From positions 85,933 to 149,932 of the forward strand of contig CADANN010000021.1 in NCBI GenBank assembly GCA_902789325.1: 64,000 nucleotides of DNA, read 5' to 3'. Below the pieces are notes generated by a model. The model was not told the DNA's origin and did no database searches. It worked only from the letters and a program-made list of their open reading frames with translations. This document shows, piece by piece, positions 8,246-15,773 of the stretch (positions are counted from its first letter, which is position 1; each line of letters begins with the position of its first letter). This DNA is from an uncultured Spirochaetaceae bacterium. Lineage in GTDB: Bacteria > Spirochaetota > Spirochaetia > Treponematales > Treponemataceae. Made by a program: the position numbers and the translations under genes.

Positions 8246-9148
8246 TTATTCTCCTAAAGATAAAAGATACCCGGAATTAATTTTTCTAAAGCCTGTGCGT
8301 ATTAATAACGGCTGTAAAATATCCGGTGCAATAGTATTCGGGATTAAAACCCATTTTTTTCCGCAGTTCTTAAGTCTGGTAATACACATATCAATTAATT
8401 CTGTACCTATTCCAAGTCCACGGAACTGCTCAGGAACAAAAAGACTTGTAATCATTACAATCAATTCCTGATTCTGTAAAAGCGGCGATGCAGTTATACA
8501 ACCTGCAAACTCATCTGAAAGGCTGAAGCAAATATAACCGGTTTGATTTTCAGAAGAAGCCCCTTCAAAATTAGACTTCCATAATCCGTAAAACGCTTCG
8601 TTAACTTCTGGTGGCAGGCTTTGGTCCTCGCACGCACCTGCAGTAATATTCAAAAGGATTGTTTTCTTGTCAGCAGCTGAATCATATTCCTTAAATGAAA
8701 AATCATCGTGCACTAAAGACTCATCAGATTCCGGCAACTGGTCTAGTTTTTCCAATCCCCATATTTCTCGCAGGGAATTATACCATTCATTGATACGTGC
8801 CGACATAGATCTGTGCTTAAAAATATGCCATCGTTTATCAATTTCAGGGTAACTTTTTAAAACATTTCTAAAATTCTTAAATACCCCCCTTCCTGAATGC
8901 ATTGCGCTCTGCAATTCTTCGCGGGCTAACGGCGAGTGAAGATTATTTACAAAATCTTCGCGCAGCTCAAAACCGTCTGAAGGCCCCCACTCAGGCAAGC
9001 TGTAATATTGATCATCATCCGGAATATGACCGTCTGAATCAGAAATAACAAGCTGACCTTCCGCAGCATCGACGGCATATTCTACATCCTGATTTTCCAT
9101 GGCGGAGATTATGTCGTCTATAAGCGAATCGGTCAGTTCAAATTGCAT
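8246..9148 (-). CDS. UPF0158-like domain fused to GNAT acetyltransferase
   Basis: A 300-residue two-part protein. Residues 1-130 look like UPF0158: an acidic N-terminus, a D-Q-Y-Y-S-L-P-E-W strand, R-E-D-F-V-N-N-L, and G-R-G-V-F-K-N-F-R-N-V-L then W-H-I-F-K-H-R. Residues 165-300 form a GNAT fold with L-F-V-P-E-Q-F-R-G-L-G-I-G-T-E-L-I (acetyl-CoA-binding R/Q-x-x-G-x-G/A) at about 250. The first part has unknown function; the second transfers an acetyl group to an unidentified target. It begins 3 nt after the clpP stop, so the two are translated from one message. Confidence 0.75.
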   Translation of the reverse strand: MQFELTDSLIDDIISAMENQDVEYAVDAAEGQLVISDSDGHIPDDDQYYSLPEWGPSDGFELREDFVNNLHSPLAREELQSAMHSGRGVFKNFRNVLKSYPEIDKRWHIFKHRSMSARINEWYNSLREIWGLEKLDQLPESDESLVHDDFSFKEYDSAADKKTILLNITAGACEDQSLPPEVNEAFYGLWKSNFEGASSENQTGYICFSLSDEFAGCITASPLLQNQELIVMITSLFVPEQFRGLGIGTELIDMCITRLKNCGKKWVLIPNTIAPDILQPLLIRTGFRKINSGYLLSLGE

Positions 9149-9151
9149 AAA

Positions 9152-9772
9152 TTATTTAGCAGGAAGCTCCTCACGTTTTGAAACAATCTTGCTGATAAGG
9201 CCGTATTTTACAGCTTCATCTGCATCGAGCCAGTAGTCACGGTCGGTATCTTTTGTAACCTGTTCAAGTGGAGTTCCAGTTGCATCTGCAATAAGTTTAT
9301 TCAACTTTGCACGGATTTTTTCCATATCTTTTGCGTAAATCTCAATATCAGTTGCAACACCACGCATCTGTCCAAGAGGCTGATGAATAAGATAACGACT
9401 GTTTGGGAGACCAATTCTGCGCTCTTTTGGAACGGCAACAAGAATAAGGGTTGCTGCTGATGCAATAAGACCCATACCAATCAAATAAACCGGAGCCTTA
9501 ATAAAACGGATTACATCATAAATAGCAAAACCTGCATCTACATCACCACCAGGTGAGTCAATGTACATATAAATTGGTGCCTTTTCATCTTCTGAATCAA
9601 GAATCAAAAGCTGTTTTGCAATTGCATCGGCAAGTTCTTTGTTTACTTCGCCAGTAAGAACAATCTGTCGTGTCTTAAGAAATCTGTCTGAAAAAGGATC
9701 TGGCATTTTCTGCTTTTTTTCTTCATCCTCATCATCAAAACGAGGGCTAGTATAAATTGATTTATAATTCAT
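9152..9772 (-). CDS. clpP: ATP-dependent Clp protease proteolytic subunit
   Basis: A 206-residue ClpP-type serine protease with the triad at Ser105 (G-L-I-A-S-A-A), His130 (L-I-H-Q-P-L-G) and Asp179 (T-D-R-D-Y-W). The Gly-rich oxyanion region I-D-S-P-G-G-D-V is intact. The Ser motif departs from the usual G-M-A-A-S-M-G, so this may be one of two ClpP paralogues. A longer frame starting at 9832 exists, but a good promoter (9780-9808) lies inside it and places transcription start next to the ATG at 9772, so that start is chosen. It heads a four-gene operon with gaps of only 3-4 nt. Confidence 0.88.
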   Translation of the reverse strand: MNYKSIYTSPRFDDEDEEKKQKMPDPFSDRFLKTRQIVLTGEVNKELADAIAKQLLILDSEDEKAPIYMYIDSPGGDVDAGFAIYDVIRFIKAPVYLIGMGLIASAATLILVAVPKERRIGLPNSRYLIHQPLGQMRGVATDIEIYAKDMEKIRAKLNKLIADATGTPLEQVTKDTDRDYWLDADEAVKYGLISKIVSKREELPAK

Positions 9773-9779
9773 ACTATAT

Positions 9780-9808
9780 AATATAATGGAAAATCGGTCA
9801 GTTTTCAA
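9780..9808 (-). promoter_or_regulatory. clpP operon promoter, leaderless configuration
   Basis: Minus-strand TTGAAA (9803-9808) and TATATT (9780-9785) with a 17-bp spacer. The -10 box ends 7 nt before the clpP ATG and there is no Shine-Dalgarno sequence. Confidence 0.6.
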
Positions 9809-9854
9809 TTGAAAAAGCGGCCTCTCATTCATAACATTGCTTTAATTTTTTTAT

Positions 9855-9883
9855 TTGTTTTATTCACCAATCTACTATATAAT
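9855..9883 (+). promoter_or_regulatory. Promoter of ComFB-domain gene
   Basis: TTGTTT (9855-9860), 17-bp spacer, perfect TATAAT (9878-9883). Transcription should start near 9890. Confidence 0.65.
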
Positions 9884-9890
9884 TAAAGTA

Positions 9891-9906
9891 TTAACGAAAA
9901 CGATTT
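9891..9906 (+). promoter_or_regulatory. Candidate operator with CGAAAACG box
   Basis: The sequence TTAACGAAAACGATTT sits directly at the predicted transcription start. CGAAAACG followed by an A/T and T matches the reverse complement of the site at 937-950 upstream of cbp, in the same position relative to +1. Confidence 0.35.
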
Positions 9907-9928
9907 ACAAGTAAAATAGGAGATGAAT

Positions 9929-10630
9929 ATGAACGTACATAACCTTATGGAAGATATTGTAACTAAAGCAGTAAACACACTTTATGACAGAGTAAAGGGT
10001 GAAAATGTTACATGGCTTACCTGTGATTGTGAAAACTGTCGTCTTGATACAATCAGTTATGTACTTAACCGAATTCCTCCTAAATACGTAGTTTCTGGTC
10101 GTGGCGTTACTCATAATGCAGAATATCTTGCAAGTTCTCAGCTTCAGGCAGATATTGATTCTCTTGGAATTGAAGGCATGCGCATTGTAAGTACAACAAA
10201 ACGTCCTTTCCATGAAGCAAACCGCAAAACATCAACTGAAAAAGAATTGAAACCAACCTTCAACTTCTTTACTTTCACTGGTGCAATTCTTGATGGTACA
10301 ACATTTGAACCTGTAACTGATGCAACTGTTACTCTTAAACTTGATGGTAAGATTGCAGAAATGTTTGATGCAAGCTGGCCAAATCCATTTAAGACGGTAA
10401 AAAGCACAAAGGGTGTATATTCATTCTGGGTAAAACCAGTTCCTGCAGAAAAAGAAGGAATTGCTAAAACCTTCCCGCTTAGCATAGAAGTAAAAGCAGA
10501 AGGTTATAATGATGTTGTATACCACTTTGAAGTACCTATTATGAGTGAAAATGCTGTAAGAACTGAACTTGATTCTACTTACACCCTCAAAATCAATGAT
10601 CTTGTAATCTTCAAAAAAAATATATTCTAA
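9929..10630 (+). CDS. ComFB-domain protein with C-terminal beta-sandwich domain
   Basis: Residues 1-95 match the ComFB (late competence development) domain: V-H-N-L-M-E-D-I-V at the start, a Cys cluster C32-x-C34-x-x-C37, and a C-terminal P-P-K-Y-V-V-S-G-R-G. ComFB proteins have been reported as cyclic-di-GMP receptors in some bacteria. Residues 115-233 form a carboxypeptidase-regulatory-like beta-sandwich (G-A-I-L-D-G-T-T-F-E-P-V-T-D-A-T-V ... G-V-Y-S-F). No signal peptide, so cytoplasmic. The ATG at 9923 abuts AGGAG (9918-9922); 9929 has better spacing. The combination with a PilZ protein and a GGDEF enzyme elsewhere in the window is consistent with c-di-GMP signalling, but this is inference. 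Confidence 0.75.
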   Translation: MNVHNLMEDIVTKAVNTLYDRVKGENVTWLTCDCENCRLDTISYVLNRIPPKYVVSGRGVTHNAEYLASSQLQADIDSLGIEGMRIVSTTKRPFHEANRKTSTEKELKPTFNFFTFTGAILDGTTFEPVTDATVTLKLDGKIAEMFDASWPNPFKTVKSTKGVYSFWVKPVPAEKEGIAKTFPLSIEVKAEGYNDVVYHFEVPIMSENAVRTELDSTYTLKINDLVIFKKNIF

Positions 10631-10652
10631 TTCACATCTAAGAGATTTCACT

Positions 10653-11963
10653 ATGGAAAATTACAACAAAAACTCTGTGGCCCCTCAGCCGCCAATGGGC
10701 TGGAACAGCTATGATTATTACAACACAATGGTAAATGAGCAACAGGTTCGCGCAAATGCCGAATATATGGCAGCTCATTTAAAAGACCTTGGCTGGGAAT
10801 ATGTAGTAATAGATATTCAATGGTCTGACCCGGATGCTGGTAACAGAAACGCAGAAGGAATTCAGTACATTCCGTTCAGCCGTTTTTGCATTGATGAATA
10901 TTCGCGCCAGATTCCGGCTCCAAACAGATTCCCAAGCAGTGCTGGTGGTAAAGGTTTTAAGCCACTCGCAGATTATATTCATTCGCTTGGATTAAAGTTT
11001 GGAATTCATATTATGCGCGGTATTCCTCGTTTTGCCGCACACGACCACTTGCCTATAAAAACTCACGACGGAACAAAAGTGACTGCAGATTTGGTTGCAA
11101 ATCCATATTCAGTAAGCCGCTGGAATGCAGACATGTATGGTGTAGATGCAAACCGCCCTTACGCACAGGATTATTACGATTCAATTTTTGAACTTTATGC
11201 CTCTTGGGGTGTAGACTTTGTAAAAGTTGATGATATCTGCAACACAAATATGTACCCTCACGCTCCATATTCTGCTGAAAAAGAAATTGAAATGATGGCA
11301 AAAGCTATCGAAGCAAGCGGACGCAGCATGGTACTTTCTCTGAGTCCTGGACCTGCAGTAATTGAAAAAGCACATCACTACGAAACTTTCGCAAATATGT
11401 GGCGTATTACAGATGATTTCTGGGATGACTGGAAGCTTCTTAAGGCGATGTTTGAACGCTGCGAAGTATGGCAGAAGCACACAGGAAATGGCAACTGGCC
11501 AGATTGTGATATGCTACCGATGAACCGACTCGGCTGGGGATGGGCTGCACCAGGAACTCCGGAAGAAAAACGCGGCTGGTACAGCAAGTTCACTCACGAA
11601 GAAACACGCACCATGATTACTCTGTGGAGCATTTTCCGTGCGCCACTTATGATTGGTACAGACCTTCCACAGCTGGATGAGTTCAATCTGAGCCTTCTCA
11701 CTAACCCTGAAATTATTGAGATGGACAAGTGTCCTAATCAGGCTGAGCAGGTAAGTTCAAGCTGCCACGACGACGTTGTTGTATGGCGGAACTTTACTGA
11801 TGATGGTCATGCTTATTATGCATACTTTAACATCAGCGAAGATCCGATGGAAATTACGATAAATGCCGACAGCAATATCCGCGACCTGTGGGAACGTAAG
11901 GATATGGGTAAGGATATTTCATTTAACCTCGCGGCTCACGAGTGCAAGGTGTTTAAGATATAG
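10653..11963 (+). CDS. GH27-family glycosidase (alpha-galactosidase type)
   Basis: A 436-residue cytoplasmic TIM-barrel glycosidase. It starts with P-P-M-G-W-N-S-Y-D, the hallmark of clan GH-D, and has the nucleophile in V-K-V-D193-D and the acid/base region R-I-T-D-D-F-W-D near 251-258. W-P-D-C-D-M-L, R-A-P-L-M-I-G-T-D-L and the small C-terminal beta domain complete the family layout. It should release terminal alpha-galactose, or the related beta-L-arabinopyranose, from oligosaccharides; the two cannot be told apart here. It follows the ComFB gene by 22 nt on the same strand and may share its promoter. Confidence 0.85.
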   Translation: MENYNKNSVAPQPPMGWNSYDYYNTMVNEQQVRANAEYMAAHLKDLGWEYVVIDIQWSDPDAGNRNAEGIQYIPFSRFCIDEYSRQIPAPNRFPSSAGGKGFKPLADYIHSLGLKFGIHIMRGIPRFAAHDHLPIKTHDGTKVTADLVANPYSVSRWNADMYGVDANRPYAQDYYDSIFELYASWGVDFVKVDDICNTNMYPHAPYSAEKEIEMMAKAIEASGRSMVLSLSPGPAVIEKAHHYETFANMWRITDDFWDDWKLLKAMFERCEVWQKHTGNGNWPDCDMLPMNRLGWGWAAPGTPEEKRGWYSKFTHEETRTMITLWSIFRAPLMIGTDLPQLDEFNLSLLTNPEIIEMDKCPNQAEQVSSSCHDDVVVWRNFTDDGHAYYAYFNISEDPMEITINADSNIRDLWERKDMGKDISFNLAAHECKVFKI

Positions 11964-11964
11964 T

Positions 11965-11993
11965 TTGCAAAAACTCCGTTAAATCACTATACT
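11965..11993 (+). promoter_or_regulatory. Promoter of purF-like gene
   Basis: TTGCAA (11965-11970), 17-bp spacer, TATACT (11988-11993). The roughly 45-nt leader holds a weak AACCGC/GCGGGTT hairpin followed by TTTT (12008-12030), which could attenuate transcription, and an AAGAGGA ribosome-binding site. Confidence 0.55.
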
Positions 11994-12044
11994 ATCCGCA
12001 TATTTTTTAACCGCAGTCTACGCGGGTTTTATAAGAGGAAAAAA

Positions 12045-13460
12045 ATGGGCGGATATTTTGGTGTTGCGTCAAAAGACGACTGTTCGTTGGATTTGTTTTT
12101 CGGAGTGGACTATCACTCCCACTTGGGAACACGCCGCGGTGGTATTGCGGTCGTAAACTCGGACGGACACTTTTCGCGCTCCATCCATAATATTCAGAAC
12201 TCACCATTCCGTACAAAGTTTGAAAATGATATTGACGATTTGCACGGCAAAATGGGAATCGGTTGTATTTCAGATTATGAACCTCAGCCACTTCTCGTGC
12301 ACTCTCACCTCGGAAACTTTGCAATCACTACAGTTGGAATTGTTACAAATAAAGACGAGCTTGTAAAAGAAGTTCTGGATTCCGGATATACTCACTTCCT
12401 CGAAATGAGTGGCGGTGAAATCAACCAGACTGAGCTCATCGTTGCTCTTTTAAATCACAAAGACACAATGGTTGAAGGAATTAAGTTTGTTCAGGAAAAA
12501 ATCAAAGGTTCTATTTCCATGCTGATTTTGACTCAGGACGGAATCTACGCTGCACGCGACAAACTTGGACGTACTCCAATTCAGATTGGTCACAAAGACG
12601 GCGCTTACTGTGCAAGTTTCGAAAACTTTGCTTATGTAAATCTTGGATATACTGATTATCACGAGCTTGGCCCTGCAGAAATTGTATTCTTCAATGCAGA
12701 TAAAATGGAGATTTTGCAGCAGCCTGGTAAAGAGATGAAGATTTGTACCTTCCTCTGGATTTACTACGGCTACCCTACTGCATGCTACGAAGGCGTAAAC
12801 GTTGAAGCAATGCGCTACAACTGTGGACGCTACCTTGCACGCCGTGACAAAGATTCGGTTCATCCGGATGCTGTTGCAGGTGTACCAGACAGTGGAACTG
12901 CACACGCTGTTGGTTATGCTAACGAAGCTGGAATTCCATTTACACGTCCATTCATTAAATACACTCCAACCTGGTCACGTTCTTTTATGCCTACAAATCA
13001 GGAAATAAGAAATCAGGTTGCACACATGAAGCTTATTCCTATTCAGCAGTTGATTAAGGGTAAGAAGATTCTTTTGATTGATGATTCAATTGTTCGTGGA
13101 ACTCAGCTTCGTGAAACTACAGAATATCTTTATGCAAGCGGAGCAAAAGAAGTACATATCCGTCCTGCATGTCCTCCACTTGTATTTGGTTGTAAATATT
13201 TGAATTTCAGCCGTTCTAAGAGCGAGATGGATTTGATTACCCGCCGCATTATCCGCGACTTTGAAGGTGAAAACGTAAGCGAAGAAAGGCTCGCAAAATA
13301 CTGCGATCCTGATACTCCAGAATACGCAAAGATGGTAGAAGAAATCAGAAAGCAGTTACACTTTACTACATTGAGATTCCACCGTCTGGATGATATGCTT
13401 GACAGCACAGGCTTGCCACACGAGAAGTTGTGCACTTACTGCTGGAATGGTAAAGAATAA
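12045..13460 (+). CDS. purF: Amidophosphoribosyltransferase-like protein lacking the N-terminal Cys nucleophile
   Basis: A 471-residue PurF-type protein: an N-terminal glutamine-amidotransferase (Ntn) fold and a C-terminal phosphoribosyltransferase domain with an intact PRPP loop I-L-L-I-D-D-S-I-V-R-G-T-Q (about 344-356) and the C-terminal Cys residues (C-x-Y-C). PurF makes phosphoribosylamine, the first step of purine synthesis. Canonical PurF begins, after processing, with Cys that attacks glutamine. Here the sequence reads M-G-G-Y-F-G-V, so that Cys is Gly. The nearby H-R-G-Q-E motif is replaced by H-L-G-T-R-R-G-G. It belongs to a divergent PurF subgroup that I recall from Bacteroidetes and spirochaetes. 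It may use free ammonia or a partner glutaminase, or have another role. Confidence 0.8.
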   Translation: MGGYFGVASKDDCSLDLFFGVDYHSHLGTRRGGIAVVNSDGHFSRSIHNIQNSPFRTKFENDIDDLHGKMGIGCISDYEPQPLLVHSHLGNFAITTVGIVTNKDELVKEVLDSGYTHFLEMSGGEINQTELIVALLNHKDTMVEGIKFVQEKIKGSISMLILTQDGIYAARDKLGRTPIQIGHKDGAYCASFENFAYVNLGYTDYHELGPAEIVFFNADKMEILQQPGKEMKICTFLWIYYGYPTACYEGVNVEAMRYNCGRYLARRDKDSVHPDAVAGVPDSGTAHAVGYANEAGIPFTRPFIKYTPTWSRSFMPTNQEIRNQVAHMKLIPIQQLIKGKKILLIDDSIVRGTQLRETTEYLYASGAKEVHIRPACPPLVFGCKYLNFSRSKSEMDLITRRIIRDFEGENVSEERLAKYCDPDTPEYAKMVEEIRKQLHFTTLRFHRLDDMLDSTGLPHEKLCTYCWNGKE

Positions 13461-13462
13461 GG

Positions 13463-13555
13463 CTAAAATCGAAGAACCGTTAAAAAACGAGTTGCGACAG
13501 CGGGTCGTTTTAGGTTCATCGAAAGAATGCCTCAGAGGCGAGACTATGCGAGCCG
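13463..13555 (+). ncRNA. Structured 3'-UTR element, copy 2
   Basis: It begins 3 nt after the purF-like stop. The fold repeats copy 1 exactly: CGA/TCG (13470-13472 with 13519-13521), GAACC/GGTTC (13474-13478 with 13513-13517), internal loop GTTAA/A, AAAACGA/TCGTTTT (13484-13490 with 13505-13511), capped by a longer stem with a GACA loop. The 5-bp stem differs from copy 1 by two paired, compensatory changes. The conserved stretch ATCGAAAGAATGCCTCAGAG and a further hairpin-like segment follow. Confidence 0.55.
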
Positions 13556-13556
13556 A

Positions 13557-13580
13557 CTCACTAGTGTGAGCCGGTCATTT
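13557..13580 (+). terminator. Intrinsic terminator after purF-like gene
   Basis: CTCAC/GTGAG stem (13557-13561 with 13566-13570) with extra weak outer pairs, followed within 7 nt by a run of eight T. It sits between convergent genes. Confidence 0.65.
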
Positions 13581-13583
13581 TTT

Positions 13584-15662
13584 TTAACCTTGAATAATTC
13601 TAAACGGCGCAGCCGGCAGTGAGTTTCTGGAATACAGATTCACAGGAGCCGGGCTGTCTGCCCACAGGTAGCGGAGTTCTTTTACATCACCAACCCCATG
13701 TGGAACATCAACTGAAACTGTCTTGTCATCAATCAATTCAGCTGAAGCAGGAATTACGCTTTCTTCACCTTTTTTGCTGCACAAGAGACTAAAGCCGTAT
13801 ACCTTTTTATCTTTGCTTTCCAGATTCAAATCAGCTTTATTGCCTTCAACCTTACATGCAACAAGAGAAGAGTTTCCGCAATCAAAGTGAACAAGGAATC
13901 GCCCCTTCTTGAATTCACAAATATCAGCCTTTGGAGAAGGAGAAATAAAGTTCTTTCCATAAGCAACGCGCAAAGCTTCTTTTGCAGCACGGTAGCCTAT
14001 AGTCTTCTTCTTTTCCGGATGCAAATCATTCCATTCACCGGCATCGATTGAAACAACAAGTCCTGCATGACCTGCAATTTCAGCAGCATCAGCCTGAACC
14101 TGTCGAGTAACAGCCCATCCTCCATCTTTGCTTACAGAATCTTCATTCCAGCCATCGCTCCAGTTAGGAAGCTGAACAATAACAAATGGCAACTCTTTAG
14201 AACCATATACAAATTTGTGACGCCACAAATCAATCATCTTAACCAGCATACCCTTGTATTCCTGAGGATGCATAGCATCTGATTCACCCTGATACCAGAG
14301 CACACCAGAAATCGCATGTCTAAAACAAGGAGCAAGCATAGAATTATAAAGAGCAGTTGGAAGCCATTCAAAGAACATTCCGGCAGGACAATCACTAACC
14401 TGAGCATCCTCCTTCATCAACCAGTCGCCGCTCAAATCAATTCTCTCGCCATCAAGCGGATATAAAGATTCTGTTCTCTCCTCAAGATTTCTATAAACAC
14501 AAGGAGCAACAAAAGTATTTTCTGTAAACAGGTAGTATGGTTTTTCTGTAAAGAAACGGAGTGGGCCATTTTTACTGTTTTTCTGAACACGAAGAGCAAT
14601 AACGTTTTTACCTTCATGCAAAGTTCCTTTTGGAACAGGATAACGGCGTGGCGGATAACAGTAAGGAGTTTCCCCAACCTTTACACCATTAACCCATGCT
14701 GTATCAGCATCAACAATTGTACCCATCCAGAGCCAGGTCTTGAATGTATTAAAGTGTTCAACCTGCTCTGCAGTCAATTCAATTATTTTCTTAAACCAGA
14801 AGAAGCCGGCACTTTCTACAGGAAAGTTTGCAGGAATCTGAACCTTATCCCAGCCATCAACAGCTTCATCAAAATATGTTTCTGGAGCCTTAGCTGCACC
14901 GTAAAGTTCATTATTCCAGTTATTTTGATTTTCAGCCATTTCCTTCTGCTTAGCAGCAGCGCGGCCTTCGGCAAGATATTCAACAGTCTGATTCAGGTAG
15001 GCCTTTTTATCGCCCATTTCTTCAAGAGCCTGACGACTCAGCCATGAAGCTATTGGAGAACCACCCTGACTTGCATTAATAATTCCTACAGGCACATCGA
15101 GTTCTTTTGAAAGACGTTTTGCAAAGAAATAACCAGTACCAGACATTCCACCAAGAGTTTCAGGAGAAGCACAAACCCATTTTACACCAGAAGACATATT
15201 GTCTGCTTTAGTGCCTTCATCAGCATTAGACTGCCAGCCTACATCTACGATTTCATCTTTTTCACCATCGAGCGACCAGTTGATAGGAATTGTAATCATG
15301 CGGATGCGTTCATTGCGAGTCTGCTCAAATTCTTCCGGATAAGAAAACTTCATGCGCTCCATAGGAAGCTGAGCGTTAGACTGTCCTGAGCTTACCCAAA
15401 CTTCACCAACGTAAATGTCAGTAAACTCAACACGGTGCTCATCGCATTTTACTATCATTGTGAAAGGTCCACCAGCTTCACCAGGACTGAACTCGATTTT
15501 CCAGTTACCATCTTCGTCCGCCTGAGTAATTGAGGTAGTGCCCCGGAATTCCATAATTACATCAGAATAAACTTCTGCAGTTCCGTAAACACAGTTAATT
15601 TTGTTACGCTGCAGAACCATCCCAGAGCCCATGATTCCCTTAATTTTAAATGTACCTTTCAT
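13584..15662 (-). CDS. Sialate O-acetylesterase-type SGNH carbohydrate esterase
   Basis: A 692-residue enzyme with the SASA layout: an N-terminal beta domain (about 1-90), the SGNH block with V-S-S-G-Q-S-N near residue 95 (nucleophilic Ser), G-Y-F-F-A-K-R-L, an inserted jelly-roll of about 120 residues (W-K/D-K-V-Q-I-P ... W-M-G-T-I-V-D-A), then L-W-Y-Q-G-E-S-D and V-I-V-Q-L-P-N-W, with D-x-x-D-L-H-P-E carrying the Asp-His pair. It removes acetyl groups from sialic acids or plant polysaccharides; beside GH43 and a xylanase, xylan-type substrates are plausible. No signal peptide. ATG at 15662 with GGAGG upstream is preferred over the in-frame TTG at 15680. Confidence 0.85.
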   Translation of the reverse strand: MKGTFKIKGIMGSGMVLQRNKINCVYGTAEVYSDVIMEFRGTTSITQADEDGNWKIEFSPGEAGGPFTMIVKCDEHRVEFTDIYVGEVWVSSGQSNAQLPMERMKFSYPEEFEQTRNERIRMITIPINWSLDGEKDEIVDVGWQSNADEGTKADNMSSGVKWVCASPETLGGMSGTGYFFAKRLSKELDVPVGIINASQGGSPIASWLSRQALEEMGDKKAYLNQTVEYLAEGRAAAKQKEMAENQNNWNNELYGAAKAPETYFDEAVDGWDKVQIPANFPVESAGFFWFKKIIELTAEQVEHFNTFKTWLWMGTIVDADTAWVNGVKVGETPYCYPPRRYPVPKGTLHEGKNVIALRVQKNSKNGPLRFFTEKPYYLFTENTFVAPCVYRNLEERTESLYPLDGERIDLSGDWLMKEDAQVSDCPAGMFFEWLPTALYNSMLAPCFRHAISGVLWYQGESDAMHPQEYKGMLVKMIDLWRHKFVYGSKELPFVIVQLPNWSDGWNEDSVSKDGGWAVTRQVQADAAEIAGHAGLVVSIDAGEWNDLHPEKKKTIGYRAAKEALRVAYGKNFISPSPKADICEFKKGRFLVHFDCGNSSLVACKVEGNKADLNLESKDKKVYGFSLLCSKKGEESVIPASAELIDDKTVSVDVPHGVGDVKELRYLWADSPAPVNLYSRNSLPAAPFRIIQG

Positions 15663-15693
15663 ACCGGTTATATCCTCCAAGGAGATAACCGGT
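15663..15693 (-). promoter_or_regulatory. Hairpin over the ribosome-binding site of the acetylesterase gene
   Basis: In the mRNA, ACCGGUUAU pairs with AUAACCGGU (9 bp), then after one mismatch UCCU pairs with AGGA, leaving a 3-nt loop. The Shine-Dalgarno GGAGG (15674-15678) lies partly in the stem and partly in the loop. The stem ends directly against the AUG. Confidence 0.65.
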
Positions 15694-15700
15694 AAACGAG

Positions 15701-15736
15701 CTTGTCAAGGCTTTAAGCGTAGCGTGCCTTGACGAG
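15701..15736 (-). repeat. Inverted repeat between GH43 and acetylesterase genes
   Basis: CTTGTCAAGGC and GCCTTGACGAG (15701-15711 and 15726-15736) pair over 11 bp with one mismatch, with a 14-nt loop. There is no T-run on either side, so a partial terminator or an RNA-processing site is as likely as a true terminator. Confidence 0.5.
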
Positions 15737-15773
15737 ATCGTACAACACGGTAATCTCTTTTCTATTATTTTAC

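Noticed and set aside
8885..8890. C6 tract inside the UPF0158-GNAT gene as a phase-variation site
   Set aside because: Too short, within an intact coding sequence, and not promoter-linked.
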